Shown here piece by piece: positions 23,934 to 32,940 of a DNA stretch of 64,000 bases. Under the pieces are notes generated by a model. The model was not told the origin of the DNA, made no database searches, and saw nothing but the letters and a program-made list of their open reading frames with translations. The stretch's first letter is position 1, and the number at the start of each line of letters is the position of its first letter. Location of the stretch: contig NZ_JAFJMJ010000001.1 in NCBI RefSeq assembly GCF_017309385.1, positions 2,914,001 to 2,978,000 of the forward strand, in the 5' to 3' direction. The DNA is from Amycolatopsis sp. 195334CR (GTDB lineage Bacteria > Actinomycetota > Actinomycetes > Mycobacteriales > Pseudonocardiaceae). A program made the translations under genes and the position numbers.

Positions 23934-24734
23934 TCAGCGTGGGGCGACGCTCGAATAGGGCACGGTCACCTCGCCGAGCCGCCAGCGCGGGTGCCGGTCG
24001 AGCACCGGCCAGCCCCGGTCGGCCAGCAGGCGGACCGCCTCGGCCCACCGCGCCCGCGCGCCGAAGGCCTGGTGCCCGGCCGCGGTGTCCCAGCAGGCGT
24101 CGAACACCGTGAGGAACTCGTGCACCGGTTCACCCGGCACGTTGCGGTGGATCAGCGACTTCGGCAGCCGCTCGGCGATCCCGGACGGCCGGTCGAGGCT
24201 CTCCGCGCGGCACGACAGCGTCAGCGTGCGCGGCCCGTCCACGGCCAGGGTGATCCACGCGCACCGGCGGCCGATCTCGTCACAGGTGCCCTCGACCAGC
24301 AGTCCACCGGGCGCGAGCCGGTCCAGCACGCTCCGCCAGGCCGCCTCGACCTCGTGCTCGGCGTACTGCCGCAGCACGTTGAACGCCCGGACCAGCACCG
24401 GTCGCGCCCCGGCCAGTTCGAACCCGCCGCGCCGGAACTCCAGCCACGGCGGATCGGCGGCGGGTGCCGCCGCGGCCACCCGCTCGGGATCCAGTTCGAG
24501 CCCCAGCACGCGCACGCCGGGGCACACCGAACGCAGCCGGTGGGCCAGTTCGACCGTGGTCACCGGTGACGCGCCGTAACCGAGATCGACCACCAGCGGG
24601 TCGTCGGCCGCTCGCAGCACGGCCCCGATCGCGGGCGTGCCGGTCAGCCAGCGATCGATCCGGCGCAGGCGGTTCGGATTGGTGGTCCCCCTGGTCGGCG
24701 CGCCGACGGGGTGGGTCAGCCGTCCGCGAGCCAC
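23934..24734 (-). CDS. Class I SAM-dependent methyltransferase-like protein
   Basis: A 266-residue protein with a Rossmann methyltransferase core: VVDLGYGASPVTTVELAHRL (48-67) as motif I, VLGLELDPERV as motif II and a FNVLRQY strand near 118. The glycine motif is GYGASP rather than GxGxG, as in a conserved actinobacterial group found beside murB. Substrate is unknown. Its GTG start at 24734 overlaps the end of the DUF2505 gene by 19 bases, so both are read from the promoter facing murB. Confidence 0.75.
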   Translation of the reverse strand: MARGRLTHPVGAPTRGTTNPNRLRRIDRWLTGTPAIGAVLRAADDPLVVDLGYGASPVTTVELAHRLRSVCPGVRVLGLELDPERVAAAAPAADPPWLEFRRGGFELAGARPVLVRAFNVLRQYAEHEVEAAWRSVLDRLAPGGLLVEGTCDEIGRRCAWITLAVDGPRTLTLSCRAESLDRPSGIAERLPKSLIHRNVPGEPVHEFLTVFDACWDTAAGHQAFGARARWAEAVRLLADRGWPVLDRHPRWRLGEVTVPYSSVAPR

Positions 24735-25213
24735 TTGGCGGTGAACTCCGCTTCCCGCACCAGCAGCCGGGTCACCTGCTCGGCGATCACCTGCTCCAGC
24801 TTGGCGCCGACCAGCGGGATGCGGACCTTGACCTCACCGCTGGTGACCAACGTCGCGCCGGTGCCGTTCGGCACCAGCTCGGTGCGCGCGGTGATCTCGC
24901 CGGGCACGCCGTCCACGGTGGCCTTCGCCGAGCCGGTGTACCCGTCGCCGGACCGCTCCCACACCTGTTCGCGGTGGACGATCAGATCACCCTTGTGGAG
25001 GGCCCGCACGGCCGACGGCAGCTGGTCCGCGCCGATGCCCTGCACCAGCTTGTAGGCCGCGCGGTGCTCGTCGGCCGAGTGCTCCGGCAGCCCGGCGTGC
25101 TTGCCGCCCAGCAGCTCGAGGCGGGCCCGCAGCACCTCTTCGGCGGACTGCGCGTCGTAGACCTCGTGCACGTCCTGCGCGAACTCCGCGCGGTGCTCGA
25201 TACGGGATGCCAT
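24716..25213 (-). CDS. DUF2505 protein (Rv0481c-like, SRPBCC fold)
   Basis: The 165-residue protein matches DUF2505: ATG at 25213, IEHRAEFAQDVHEVYDA at 5-21, helical HAGLPEHSADEH region, then beta strands ending with a long amphipathic helix. Its place next to murB equals that of Rv0481c beside murB (Rv0482). Ligand and function are unknown. The start codon overlaps on the opposite strand with a possible ATG for murB, so transcription starts of the two genes must be back to back. Confidence 0.85.
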   Translation of the reverse strand: MASRIEHRAEFAQDVHEVYDAQSAEEVLRARLELLGGKHAGLPEHSADEHRAAYKLVQGIGADQLPSAVRALHKGDLIVHREQVWERSGDGYTGSAKATVDGVPGEITARTELVPNGTGATLVTSGEVKVRIPLVGAKLEQVIAEQVTRLLVREAEFTAKWLADG

Positions 25214-25238
25214 GAGCGGGACAGTACCGTTCAAGGGC

Positions 25239-26312
25239 GTGAGCACTCTCCGATCTCCCGCCCAAGCGGCCCTGCGCGAGCACACCACGTTGCGCCTCGG
25301 GGGCCCGGCCGTCCGCTTCGACGAGGCCACCACCAGCGACGATCTGGTCGCCAAGGTGCGTGCCGCGGACGACGGCGGCGAACCGCTGCTGCTGCTCGGG
25401 GGCGGCTCCAACCTGGTGGTCGCCGACGAGGGCTTCGACGGCGCCGTGCTCAAGATCTCCACCAAGGGCCGCAGCCTCAGCCAGGACGGGCCGATCGTGC
25501 GGGTGACCGCCGAAGCCGGCGAGAACTGGGACGAGTTCGTCGAGTGGACCGTGCGCGAGGGCCTCGGCGGGCTGGAGTGCCTGTCCGGCATCCCCGGTCT
25601 GGTCGGCGCCACGCCGATCCAGAACGTCGGCGCCTACGGGTTCGAGATCGGCGACCTGCTGCGCTCGGTGCGCCTGTACGACCGGCGGATGGGCGAGGTG
25701 CGCACGCTGGTCAAGGAGCAGCTCCGGCTCGGCTACCGCACCAGTGTGCTCAAGGGCACCGACCACGGCGTGGTGCTCTCCATCGACGTCGACCTGCACG
25801 GCGACGGCCTGTCCAGCCCGATCCGGTACGCCGAGCTGGCCAAGCGGCTCGACGTGGAGATCGGCGCGCGGGTGCCCACCGCGTCGGTCCGCGACGCGGT
25901 GCTCGACCTGCGGCGCGGCAAGGGCATGGTGCTCGATCCGGCCGACCACGACACCTGGAGCGCCGGCTCCTTCTTCACCAACCCGATCCTGCCGGAGGCC
26001 CGCGTGGCCGCGGTGCTGGCGCGGATCGGCGAGGTGGTCGGCGACGACGTGCCGGTGCCGCAGTACCCCGCCGACAATGGGGTGAAGCTGTCCGCCGCGT
26101 GGTTGATCGAACGGGCCGGGTTCGGCAAGGGTCACCAGGGTGCGGGTGGCCGGGTTTCGTTGTCCACCAAGCACACCCTGGCGCTGACCAACCGCGGTTC
26201 GGCGACCACGGCCGACTTGCTGGAACTGGCGCGCGAGGTCCGCGACGGGGTTGAAAACCGCTTCGGCGTGGAACTCCACCCGGAGCCGCTCTTGATCAAC
26301 TGCGGCCTGTGA
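25239..26312 (+). CDS. murB: UDP-N-acetylenolpyruvoylglucosamine reductase
   Basis: MurB reduces UDP-GlcNAc-enolpyruvate to UDP-MurNAc with NADPH and FAD, the second committed step of peptidoglycan synthesis. FAD-binding segments are LLLGGGSNLVVADEG near 51 and CLSGIPGLVGATPIQNVGAYG (in part) near 120; the catalytic serine is in SAGSFFTNP and the Glu is near the C-terminus in LHPEP. I place the start at GTG 25239 because TACCGT (25225-25230) lies 8 bases upstream with no ribosome site; an in-frame ATG at 25212 overlaps the divergent gene's start. Length 357 fits the actinobacterial type. Confidence 0.93.
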   Translation: MSTLRSPAQAALREHTTLRLGGPAVRFDEATTSDDLVAKVRAADDGGEPLLLLGGGSNLVVADEGFDGAVLKISTKGRSLSQDGPIVRVTAEAGENWDEFVEWTVREGLGGLECLSGIPGLVGATPIQNVGAYGFEIGDLLRSVRLYDRRMGEVRTLVKEQLRLGYRTSVLKGTDHGVVLSIDVDLHGDGLSSPIRYAELAKRLDVEIGARVPTASVRDAVLDLRRGKGMVLDPADHDTWSAGSFFTNPILPEARVAAVLARIGEVVGDDVPVPQYPADNGVKLSAAWLIERAGFGKGHQGAGGRVSLSTKHTLALTNRGSATTADLLELAREVRDGVENRFGVELHPEPLLINCGL

Positions 26313-26389
26313 CCTGGGCCGCAAGCAACCGGCGACGGGTCGGCGGCGTCTAGGGGGCGAGTGCTTCATCGGGGACATGGAGGTGTGCG

Positions 26390-27568
26390 GTGTTCGAACG
26401 GCGGACGGTTCTGCGGGCGGCGATGGTGACTCCGGTGGTGCTGTCGCCCATCGCGCTGGCCGCCTGCTCCGGGGACGAGGGCGGCGGTACCAATCCGGGC
26501 GGTGGCGAGGCGCAGGCGCCCGAGCCGCCCAAGGCCGTGGTCACCGCCGAACCCGCCGTGGACGCCAAGGACGCGCCGGTGGCCAAGCCGGTGACGGTCA
26601 AGGTCACCGACGGCACGCTCACCGAGGTCAAGGTGACCAATCCGGAGGGCAAGGAGCTCGAAGGCGGGCTCAACCCGGAGAAGACCGTCTGGACCAGCAC
26701 CGAGCAGCTCGGTTACGGCAAGTCCTACACCTACGCGGCGAAGGCGGCGGGCAGCGACGGCAAGCCGGTCGAGCTGGCGGGCAAGTTCGACACGGTCAAG
26801 CCGGCCAAGGTGATCCGCGCCACGCTGAACCCCGGTGACGACGCCGAGGTGGGCGTCGGCATGCCGATCAGCGTGAAGTTCGAGGCCGCGGTCGGCGACC
26901 GCAAGGCCGCGCAGGCCGCGCTGGAGGTGAAGACCTCGAAGGAGGTCGAGGGCGCCTGGGCCTGGCTGTCCGACCGGCAGGTCAACTGGCGGCCGAAGGA
27001 GTACTGGCCGGCCGGCACCGAGGTCGAGGTCAGCGCCAAGCTGTACGGGGTGGACCTGGGCAAGGGCGTCTACGCCAAGGCCGACGTGACCACCAAGTTC
27101 AAGATCGGCCGCAACCAGGTGGTCAAGGTGAACACCCCCGACCACGTGATGAAGGTCTACCGGAACGGCGCCGAGCACGCGAGCTACCCGTGCAGCAACG
27201 GCAAGGACGCCGACCCGAACCTGAACACGCCGAACGGCACGCTGATCGTGATGACCAAGGAACCCACCTCGATCTTCGACAACGCGCGCTACGGCTACAC
27301 CAACGTCAAGAAGAAGTGGTGCTGCCGCATCTCCAACCACGGCGAGTTCATCCACGAGAACGAGGAGAACCGCGGCAACATCGGCAAGGCCAACACCTCG
27401 CACGGCTGCGTGAACCTGCTCGAAGCGGACGCCAAGGCCTACTTCGACTCGGCGCTGATCGGCGACCCGGTGGAGATCACCGGCTCCAAGGCGAGCATGC
27501 CGACCACCTCCGATGTGATGGACTGGCTGCTCGACTGGAAGACTTGGCAGTCCAAGTCGGCCATCTAG
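26390..27568 (+). CDS. L,D-transpeptidase lipoprotein (LprQ/Rv0483-like)
   Basis: The 392-residue protein has a lipoprotein signal (lipobox LAAC, Cys26), two Ig-like domains (about 40-120 and 125-235) and a C-terminal YkuD domain. The catalytic signature is complete: H338 and C340 in TSHGCVNL, preceded by the ISNHGEFIHEN strand. L,D-transpeptidases make 3-3 cross-links in peptidoglycan and attach proteins; the lipid anchor places it on the outer face of the membrane. It follows murB as in M. tuberculosis (murB-lprQ). GTG 26390 has a GGAGGTG-type site upstream. Confidence 0.92.
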   Translation: MFERRTVLRAAMVTPVVLSPIALAACSGDEGGGTNPGGGEAQAPEPPKAVVTAEPAVDAKDAPVAKPVTVKVTDGTLTEVKVTNPEGKELEGGLNPEKTVWTSTEQLGYGKSYTYAAKAAGSDGKPVELAGKFDTVKPAKVIRATLNPGDDAEVGVGMPISVKFEAAVGDRKAAQAALEVKTSKEVEGAWAWLSDRQVNWRPKEYWPAGTEVEVSAKLYGVDLGKGVYAKADVTTKFKIGRNQVVKVNTPDHVMKVYRNGAEHASYPCSNGKDADPNLNTPNGTLIVMTKEPTSIFDNARYGYTNVKKKWCCRISNHGEFIHENEENRGNIGKANTSHGCVNLLEADAKAYFDSALIGDPVEITGSKASMPTTSDVMDWLLDWKTWQSKSAI

Positions 27569-27585
27569 GTTCTCGGGAGCCAGCC

Positions 27586-28416
27586 TTGCTCACCGAAGTA
27601 GTCGGTGCCGGTGGTGTGCGGCTCAGCCTGCGGGTAGCGGGTGCGGCGAACGCCTCGGCCATCGTTTTTGTGCACGGCTGGGCCCAGTCTTCGCTGGCCT
27701 GGTCCCCGCAGCTGGCCGATCCGGGGCTCAGCGGCCGGTACCGGCTGGTCGGTATGGACCTGCGCGGGCACGGGGGTTCCGATGTGCCCGCGCTCGGCTA
27801 CGACGACCCGCGGGCCTGGGCCGAGGACCTGGCCGCGGTGATCGACTTCGCCGGGGCGGGCGCGCCGGTGCTGCTGGTCGGCTGGTCCTACGGCGGCCTG
27901 GTGATCACCGACTACCTGCGGGTGCACGGCACCACCAACGTGGCGGGCATCGTGCTGGCCGGGGCGATCACCGAGATCGGGCGCGGCAGGCCCGGCGGGA
28001 AGACCGGCCCGGCGATGCGGGGTGCGCTGCCCGCGGCGTTGTCCGACGACCCGGCCGAGGCGGTGCCCGCGCTGACCGCGTTGTGCGCCGGGATGTCCTC
28101 GCGGCCGGTCGACGGCCCGCTGGCGCAGTCGCTGCTCGGCACCAGCCTGTCGGTGCCGCCCGCGGTGCGCGCGGCGCTGTTCCGCCGGGACGTGGACAGC
28201 TCGGTGGTGCTCGGCGGGCTGGACGTGCCCGCGCTGGTGGTGCACGGCGTGGAGGACCAAGTGGTGGATCTCTCCGCCGGGGAGTACGCCGCCGGGAAGA
28301 TTGCGGGGGCCCGGACGCGTTGGATGCCAGGGACAGGGCATCTCCCGTTCGTCGAGGCCGCCGCGGAGTTCAACTCCGCGCTCGCGCAGTTCGCCGGCGA
28401 GCGATTCGCCCACTGA
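27586..28416 (+). CDS. Alpha/beta hydrolase
   Basis: A 276-residue alpha/beta hydrolase: oxyanion strand FVHGWAQSSLAW near residue 26, nucleophile elbow GWSYGG (Ser near 91) and acid/His residues in HGVEDQVV (Asp near 227) and GTGHLPFVEA (His near 254). It is probably a small-molecule esterase or lipase. The start is a TTG at 27586 preceded by GGGAG at 27575-27579; there is no in-frame ATG at a sensible position. It lies between the transpeptidase and mshA, a place filled by other genes (Rv0484c, Rv0485) in M. tuberculosis. Confidence 0.85.
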   Translation: MLTEVVGAGGVRLSLRVAGAANASAIVFVHGWAQSSLAWSPQLADPGLSGRYRLVGMDLRGHGGSDVPALGYDDPRAWAEDLAAVIDFAGAGAPVLLVGWSYGGLVITDYLRVHGTTNVAGIVLAGAITEIGRGRPGGKTGPAMRGALPAALSDDPAEAVPALTALCAGMSSRPVDGPLAQSLLGTSLSVPPAVRAALFRRDVDSSVVLGGLDVPALVVHGVEDQVVDLSAGEYAAGKIAGARTRWMPGTGHLPFVEAAAEFNSALAQFAGERFAH

Positions 28417-28445
28417 GCTGCGCGGAGTGAACAAGGAGCGACCAC

Positions 28446-29741
28446 GTGACGGTCTCGTTGCACAGGGCCACCCGCTGGCCACGCCGGGTTGCGGTGCTGT
28501 CGGTGCACACCTCGCCGCTGGAGCAGCCGGGCACCGGTGACGCCGGCGGGATGAACGTGTACGTCAGCCAGACCGCCACCGAGATGGCGCGCCGCGGGAT
28601 CAGCGTGGAGGTGTTCACCCGCGCCACCTCCTCCGACCAGCCGCCGGTGGCCGAGCTGGTGCCGGGCGTGCTGGTGCGGCACGTGCCCGCCGGGCCGTTC
28701 GAGCCGCTCGGCCGCGACGAACTGCCCGCGCAGCTGTGCGCGTTCACCTCCGGCGTGCTGCGCACCGAGGCCTTCCACGAGCCGGGTCACTACGACGTCA
28801 TCCACTCGCACTACTGGCTGTCCGGGCAGGTCGGCTGGCTCGCGCGCGACCGGTGGGGCGTGCCGCTGGTGCACACCGCGCACACGCTGGCCAAGGTGAA
28901 GAACGCCGCGCTCGCCGACGGCGACACCCCGGAGCCGCGGACGCGGGTGATCGGCGAGGAGCAGATCGTCGCCGAGGCCGACCGGCTGGTGGCGAACACC
29001 GCGGTCGAGGCCCGCGAGCTGGTCGGCCTGTACGACGCCGCGCCGCAGGCCGTGCACACCGTTTCGCCGGGCGTGGACCTGGACCGCTTCACCCCGGGAT
29101 CGAAATCCGCCGCGCGGGCCGCGCTGGGCCTGCCGCCGGACGCGGTCGTGCTCGCCTTCGCGGGCCGGATCCAGCCGCTGAAGGCCCCGGACGTGCTGCT
29201 GCACGCGGCCGCGGCGATGGTGCGGCGCGATCCGTCGCTGGCGGAGAAGCTGGTGGTGCTGATCGTCGGCGGGCCGTCGGGCAGCGGGCTGGAGCAGCCG
29301 CAGGCGCTCAAGGAGCTGGCCGTCACGCTCGGTATCGACCGGCAGACGCGGTTCCTGCCACCGCAACCCGGTCCGGCGCTCGTGGATGTTTACCGGGCGG
29401 CCGATGTGGTAGCCGTGCCCAGTTACAACGAGTCGTTCGGGCTGGTGGCGCTCGAGGCGCAGGCGTGCGGGACCCCGGTGGTCGCGGCGGAGGTCGGCGG
29501 GTTGCCGGTGGCGGTGGCGCACGGCGTCTCCGGGCTGCTGGTGCCGACGCACCGCGCGCGGGACTGGGCCGGTGCGCTGGCTTCGGTCGCGCTGAAGCCG
29601 GGACGACGCGGGGAACTGGCGGCGAACGCCGTGCAGCACGCGCGCCGCTTTTCCTGGCGGCGCACCACCGACGCGCTGCTGGACGCCTACGCCGAGGCGG
29701 CGGCGTCGTTCAGCGCGTTCCGGACGGAGGTGGCGGTTTGA
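28446..29741 (+). CDS. mshA: D-inositol-3-phosphate glycosyltransferase (mycothiol synthesis)
   Basis: MshA joins UDP-GlcNAc and inositol-3-phosphate in the first step of mycothiol synthesis. The 431 residues show the GT4 GT-B fold: [20 protein letters not shown] near 33-52, [20 protein letters not shown] near 337-356 with both conserved Glu residues, and [12 protein letters not shown] near 206. It is preceded by AAGGAG eight bases before GTG 28446 and overlaps the YbjN gene by four bases (TTGA), matching the Rv0486-Rv0487 pair. Mycothiol is the main thiol of such bacteria, linking this gene to the glutaredoxin-like genes in the window. Confidence 0.94.
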   Translation: MTVSLHRATRWPRRVAVLSVHTSPLEQPGTGDAGGMNVYVSQTATEMARRGISVEVFTRATSSDQPPVAELVPGVLVRHVPAGPFEPLGRDELPAQLCAFTSGVLRTEAFHEPGHYDVIHSHYWLSGQVGWLARDRWGVPLVHTAHTLAKVKNAALADGDTPEPRTRVIGEEQIVAEADRLVANTAVEARELVGLYDAAPQAVHTVSPGVDLDRFTPGSKSAARAALGLPPDAVVLAFAGRIQPLKAPDVLLHAAAAMVRRDPSLAEKLVVLIVGGPSGSGLEQPQALKELAVTLGIDRQTRFLPPQPGPALVDVYRAADVVAVPSYNESFGLVALEAQACGTPVVAAEVGGLPVAVAHGVSGLLVPTHRARDWAGALASVALKPGRRGELAANAVQHARRFSWRRTTDALLDAYAEAAASFSAFRTEVAV

Positions 29742-30250
29742 CCGTGGACGGTGTGATCCGGTCCACTTTGGACGCGGCGGAACTGAAGTACGAGCGCAAG
29801 GGCGAGGGGCGGTACTTCGTCACCCTGCCCGGGACCAAGAAGCTGCAGACGAACTGCTGGCTGGTGGCCGGGGAGCACGCGTTCTCGGTGGAGGCGTTCG
29901 TCTGCCGACGGCCGGACGAGGCGCATGAAGAGGTTTACCGCTATCTGTTGCGCCGCAACGCGAAGCTGTACTCGGTGCACTACACGGTGGACGCCATCGG
30001 CGACATCTACCTGGTCGGCAGGCTGGCGCTGGACGCGGTCACCGAGGCCGAACTGGACAAGATCCTCGGCCAGGTGCTGGAGGCCGCCGACGGCGACTTC
30101 AACACGTTGCTGGAGATCGGTTTCGCCACCTCGATCCGGCGGGAGTGGGACTGGCGCGTCTCGCGGGGCGAGTCGCTGGCGAACCTCGAGGCGTTCAAGC
30201 ACCTGATGCAGCCGGAATCGGCGTCGACCGGGCCGGTGATGGATTCGTGA
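29738..30250 (+). CDS. YbjN-domain protein (Rv0487-like)
   Basis: A 170-residue YbjN/type III chaperone-like fold protein with alternating beta and helical stretches ([19 protein letters not shown] near 29-47 and [20 protein letters not shown] near 91-110). In M. tuberculosis the equivalent gene (Rv0487) also follows mshA. Its function is unknown; a regulatory or chaperone role in mycothiol metabolism is only suggested by position. The TTG start at 29738 has GGAGG 7 bases upstream and overlaps the mshA stop. Confidence 0.85.
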   Translation: MTVDGVIRSTLDAAELKYERKGEGRYFVTLPGTKKLQTNCWLVAGEHAFSVEAFVCRRPDEAHEEVYRYLLRRNAKLYSVHYTVDAIGDIYLVGRLALDAVTEAELDKILGQVLEAADGDFNTLLEIGFATSIRREWDWRVSRGESLANLEAFKHLMQPESASTGPVMDS

Positions 30251-30296
30251 TGCCGGGCGTGCAACTGTCCTGAGGCCGTTCTCCGTCTACTCGCCC

Positions 30297-31214
30297 ATGA
30301 AGCGCATGGGACAGAGACGTTTTGCGGTAGCGGCGCTCGTGCTGGGGGCCATCGTGCTGGGCGGGTGCACCGCCGAGGAGAAGGGTGCGTCGAGCGGTGC
30401 CGCGGCGCCGGAGGTGGCCGCGCCGAACGCGGCGCCCGACAAGGGGACGGAGAAGGGGGCTTCGAAACCGCAGCAGCAGAGCGAAAGCGCGCCCGCCGGG
30501 GACGCCGGGGTGCCGCCGGGCCAGGCGGTGGCGATCACCGACCGGAAGCTGGTGCGCACGGCGACGTTGTCGCTCAGCTCGGGTGATGTGGCCGTGACGG
30601 TGCAGAAGGCCGCGCAGATCGCGACCGGCGCGGGTGGTTACACCGGCCAGGAGCGCACCGACGAGCGGTCGGCCTCGCTGAGCATCGTGGTGCCCGCGGA
30701 GCGGCTGGACCAGGTGCTGTCGGATCTGGCGGGCACCGGCGAGAAGGTGCTGCGGCGGGAGCTGCAGACGAAGGACGTCACCGAAGAGGTGGTGGACGTC
30801 GAATCGCGGCTGAACAACCAGCGCGCGAGCGTGGAACGGGTCCGGGCGCTGCTCGGGCAGGCGAGCTCCATCAGCGAGATCACCTCGGTGGAGCGGGAGC
30901 TGACTTCGCGGGAAGCGGAGCTGGAGTCCTTGCAGGCGCGGCAACAGGCATTGGCGGGGAGCGTGGCTATGTCGACCATTTCACTGAACGTCAGCATGGT
31001 GCCGGGCGGTCCGCCGACGGTGGAGGAGGACCGCGGTTTCGTCGGGGGGCTGGCGGGCGGCTGGGACGCGTTCCTGGATTTCGGGGGCGGGTTGCTGACG
31101 GTGCTGGGGGCGGTGCTGCCGTTCGCGGTGCTGCTGGGGGTGCCGTTGTACTTCGCGATCCGGTACGTGCTGAAGCGGCGGGCTGCTGCGCCGTCGGAGG
31201 GGGTTGAGGGGTGA
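30297..31214 (+). CDS. DUF4349 lipoprotein with C-terminal membrane helix
   Basis: The 305-residue protein has a lipobox VLGGC (Cys24), a Pro/Ala/Glu-rich spacer to about 75, the DUF4349 domain (RKLVRTATLSLSSGDVAV near 84; a coiled-coil hairpin with SRLNNQRASVERVRALL near 178) and a C-terminal membrane helix (about 265-295) ending in basic residues. DUF4349 proteins span or cross-link the envelope; their role is not known. It is lineage-specific relative to the M. tuberculosis gene order. A long perfect palindrome begins 29 bases after the stop. Confidence 0.85.
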   Translation: MKRMGQRRFAVAALVLGAIVLGGCTAEEKGASSGAAAPEVAAPNAAPDKGTEKGASKPQQQSESAPAGDAGVPPGQAVAITDRKLVRTATLSLSSGDVAVTVQKAAQIATGAGGYTGQERTDERSASLSIVVPAERLDQVLSDLAGTGEKVLRRELQTKDVTEEVVDVESRLNNQRASVERVRALLGQASSISEITSVERELTSREAELESLQARQQALAGSVAMSTISLNVSMVPGGPPTVEEDRGFVGGLAGGWDAFLDFGGGLLTVLGAVLPFAVLLGVPLYFAIRYVLKRRAAAPSEGVEG

Positions 31215-31242
31215 GGGGCCATCCCGGTTTTTCAGTGTGACT

Positions 31243-31301
31243 ACGGCGGGAGTTCTGTTGTCAAGGCGGGAAAGATGCCTTGACAACAGAACTCCCGCCG
31301 T
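31243..31301. terminator. 25-bp perfect palindrome after the DUF4349 gene
   Basis: Arms 31243-31267 and 31277-31301 match perfectly over 25 bases with a 9-base loop. The size exceeds what a terminator needs and resembles the two palindromes bracketing the nuclease gene near 44 kb, though the sequence differs. Confidence 0.6.
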
Positions 31302-32016
31302 GCCGAGTGATGCGGCGAAGCCGCGAACGTTTCCCGTTTGTGGCCGCGAGGTCCTGTCCCGTGGCAGCCCAGCTCCCGTCCCGAGGGCGAACCCGGCAGG
31401 CACCCAGTGATGCGGCGAAGCCGCGAACGATCCACCGCAAGGGCCGCGCTGGTTCCCCCACAACGTGCCCAGCGCTCGCCAAGACGAGGAGCTCGCACCG
31501 TGGGGGTCCGGGGGGGCTCGGCCCCCCGCTACCGGCACGCCGTCCCGCCGCCGGGGGCGAAGTGGCGCAGCCACGAAGTCCCCCGGGGAAAGGCGGGACG
31601 GCTCGAGGGAGGGGGGAGTCGCGAACTCGAGCCGCCCCGCTTAACGTTCCCGCCGCTTCTGGACCCGGTGACGAGGGGGGTGCCAACGGGGCCGGCGGGC
31701 CGCAGCTCGGCAGGGGGGAGACGAGCTGCGTCCTAGCTCGCTCAGGCCGGGGAGTGCGTGGATCCGGCCGAGCGAGTCGATAGCCAACTTGGCAGAAGCA
31801 GGTCTGTAATCACAAGACTACTGGCTACTCCATTCGAGTGAAATCTGCCGTTGGGGCTAACTGAGCGCAGTTCGCTGGCCAACCGAATGCTGACTTGCGT
31901 GTCACTACCAGCATTCGGGTGATACTCCTACCCGGCGGTAACGCACTGTGGGTAGAACCCTGTTCACCCCGCACCCGACCACACCCGCCGGGCGCGCGGC
32001 TGGCAGGCTGACCACC
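31302..32016. repeat. 715-base intergenic region with direct repeats and many hairpins
   Basis: No gene can be supported. A 24-base sequence is repeated exactly 100 bases apart (31306-31329 and 31406-31429), each copy holding a GCGGCgaaGCCGC hairpin. Further inverted repeats: 31701-31709 with 31722-31730; 31737-31743 plus 31745-31750 with 31764-31776; a 71-base element 31784-31854 closed by an 11-bp stem with a TT bulge and two inner 4-bp arms; and CCGAATGCTG near 31884 pairing with CAGCATTCGG about 26 bases later. Base composition from 31780 to 31960 is less GC-rich than the neighbours. The promoter of gpmA must lie at the right end. Confidence 0.5.
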
Positions 32017-32760
32017 ATGGCCGATCTAGGGACCTTGGTGCTCCTCCGACACGGGCAGAGCACGTGGAATGCGGAAAACCTGTTCACCGGCTGGGTGGAC
32101 GTGCCGCTGTCCGAGCAGGGCGCCGCGGAGGCGAAGCGCGGCGGCGAACTGCTCGCCGAGGCGGGGCTGCTGCCCGACCTCGTGCACACCTCGCTGCTCC
32201 GCCGCGCGATCTCGACCGCGAACCTCGCGCTCGACGCCGCCGACCGGCACTGGATCCCGGTCCGCCGGGACTGGCGCCTCAACGAGCGCCACTACGGCGC
32301 GCTCCAGGGCAAGAACAAGAAGCAAACCCTGGACGAGTTCGGCGAGGAGCAGTTCATGCTCTGGCGCCGCTCGTACGACACCCCGCCGCCCCCGATCGAG
32401 CCCGGGGACGAGTTCAGCCAGGCGGGCGAGCCGCGCTACGCCGGCATCGACGCCCCGCTGACCGAATGCCTCAAGGACGTGGTCGAGCGGTTCATCCCGT
32501 ACTGGGAGTCCGACATCGTGCCGGACCTGCGCGCGGGCAAGACCGTGCTGGTCGCCGCGCACGGCAACTCGCTGCGTGCACTGGTCAAGCACCTCGACGG
32601 GATCTCCGACGCGGACATCGCCGGGCTGAACATCCCGACCGGCATCCCGCTGCGCTACGACCTGACCGAGGACCTGAAGCCGATCAACCCCGGCGGCACC
32701 TACCTCGATCCCGAAGCCGCCAAGGAAGCCGCGGCCGCCGTGGCCAACCAAGGGCGATAA
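32017..32760 (+). CDS. gpmA: 2,3-bisphosphoglycerate-dependent phosphoglycerate mutase
   Basis: This glycolytic enzyme interconverts 3- and 2-phosphoglycerate. Its 247 residues carry the phospho-histidine in [10 protein letters not shown] (His12), the ERHYGALQG segment near 90 with the catalytic Glu and [10 protein letters not shown] with the second His near 184. Length equals the family. The ATG at 32017 has no ribosome site; a degenerate -10 (CAGGCT, 32004-32009) ends 7 bases upstream. It keeps the Rv0489 position before senX3-regX3, though a GNAT, a lipoprotein, a LuxR-like and an AKR gene intervene here. Confidence 0.94.
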   Translation: MADLGTLVLLRHGQSTWNAENLFTGWVDVPLSEQGAAEAKRGGELLAEAGLLPDLVHTSLLRRAISTANLALDAADRHWIPVRRDWRLNERHYGALQGKNKKQTLDEFGEEQFMLWRRSYDTPPPPIEPGDEFSQAGEPRYAGIDAPLTECLKDVVERFIPYWESDIVPDLRAGKTVLVAAHGNSLRALVKHLDGISDADIAGLNIPTGIPLRYDLTEDLKPINPGGTYLDPEAAKEAAAAVANQGR

Positions 32761-32765
32761 AAAGC

Positions 32766-32805
32766 TTGACGGACGTCACGGACATCGGGATACGGTGTCC
32801 GTGAC
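32766..32805 (+). promoter_or_regulatory. Promoter with overlapping inverted repeat upstream of GNAT gene
   Basis: A TTGACG at 32766-32771 and TACGGT at 32791-32796 (19 bases apart) look like a promoter. GTCACGGACA (32775-32784) and its exact complement TGTCCGTGAC (32796-32805) span the spacer and -10 end, so the repeat may be an operator; it could instead act as the gpmA terminator, which ends 5 bases upstream. Confidence 0.5.
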
Positions 32806-32835
32806 GCCCGCTGGGACGAGGAAGAGGTGTGAGCG

Positions 32836-32898
32836 ATGAACGTGAACCTGTTTGCCGCTCCCGCCGCCACCGGGCGTCGTCAGCTTGCCGATTGCTGA
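32836..32898 (+). CDS. Possible 20-residue leader peptide
   Basis: ATG 32836 preceded by AGAGG opens a 20-codon frame reading MNVNLFAAPAATGRRQLADC and a stop. It lies in the 5' leader of the GNAT gene, after the promoter and before a hairpin (GGAGCG 32902-32907 with CGCTCC 32920-32925) that ends just before the GNAT ribosome site. This arrangement suggests translational or transcriptional attenuation, but the peptide could be chance. Confidence 0.35.
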   Translation: MNVNLFAAPAATGRRQLADC

Positions 32899-32940
32899 CC
32901 GGGAGCGTGTTTCCCCCACCGCTCCTGAAAGGCAACCACC

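Noticed and set aside
31306..31429. 24-base repeats 100 bases apart as a CRISPR array
   Set aside because: Only two copies with 76-base spacing, no cas genes, and each repeat holds a GCGGC hairpin; not a CRISPR array.
31784..31854. Cloverleaf-like 71-base structure as a tRNA
   Set aside because: The stem is bulged, no proper anticodon or T-loop stem can be formed and no CCA or consensus T-loop is in place; kept only as an unexplained structure.
32775..32805. Inverted repeat as gpmA terminator only
   Set aside because: Overlap with a promoter-like -35/-10 pair makes an operator equally likely; both readings are given.
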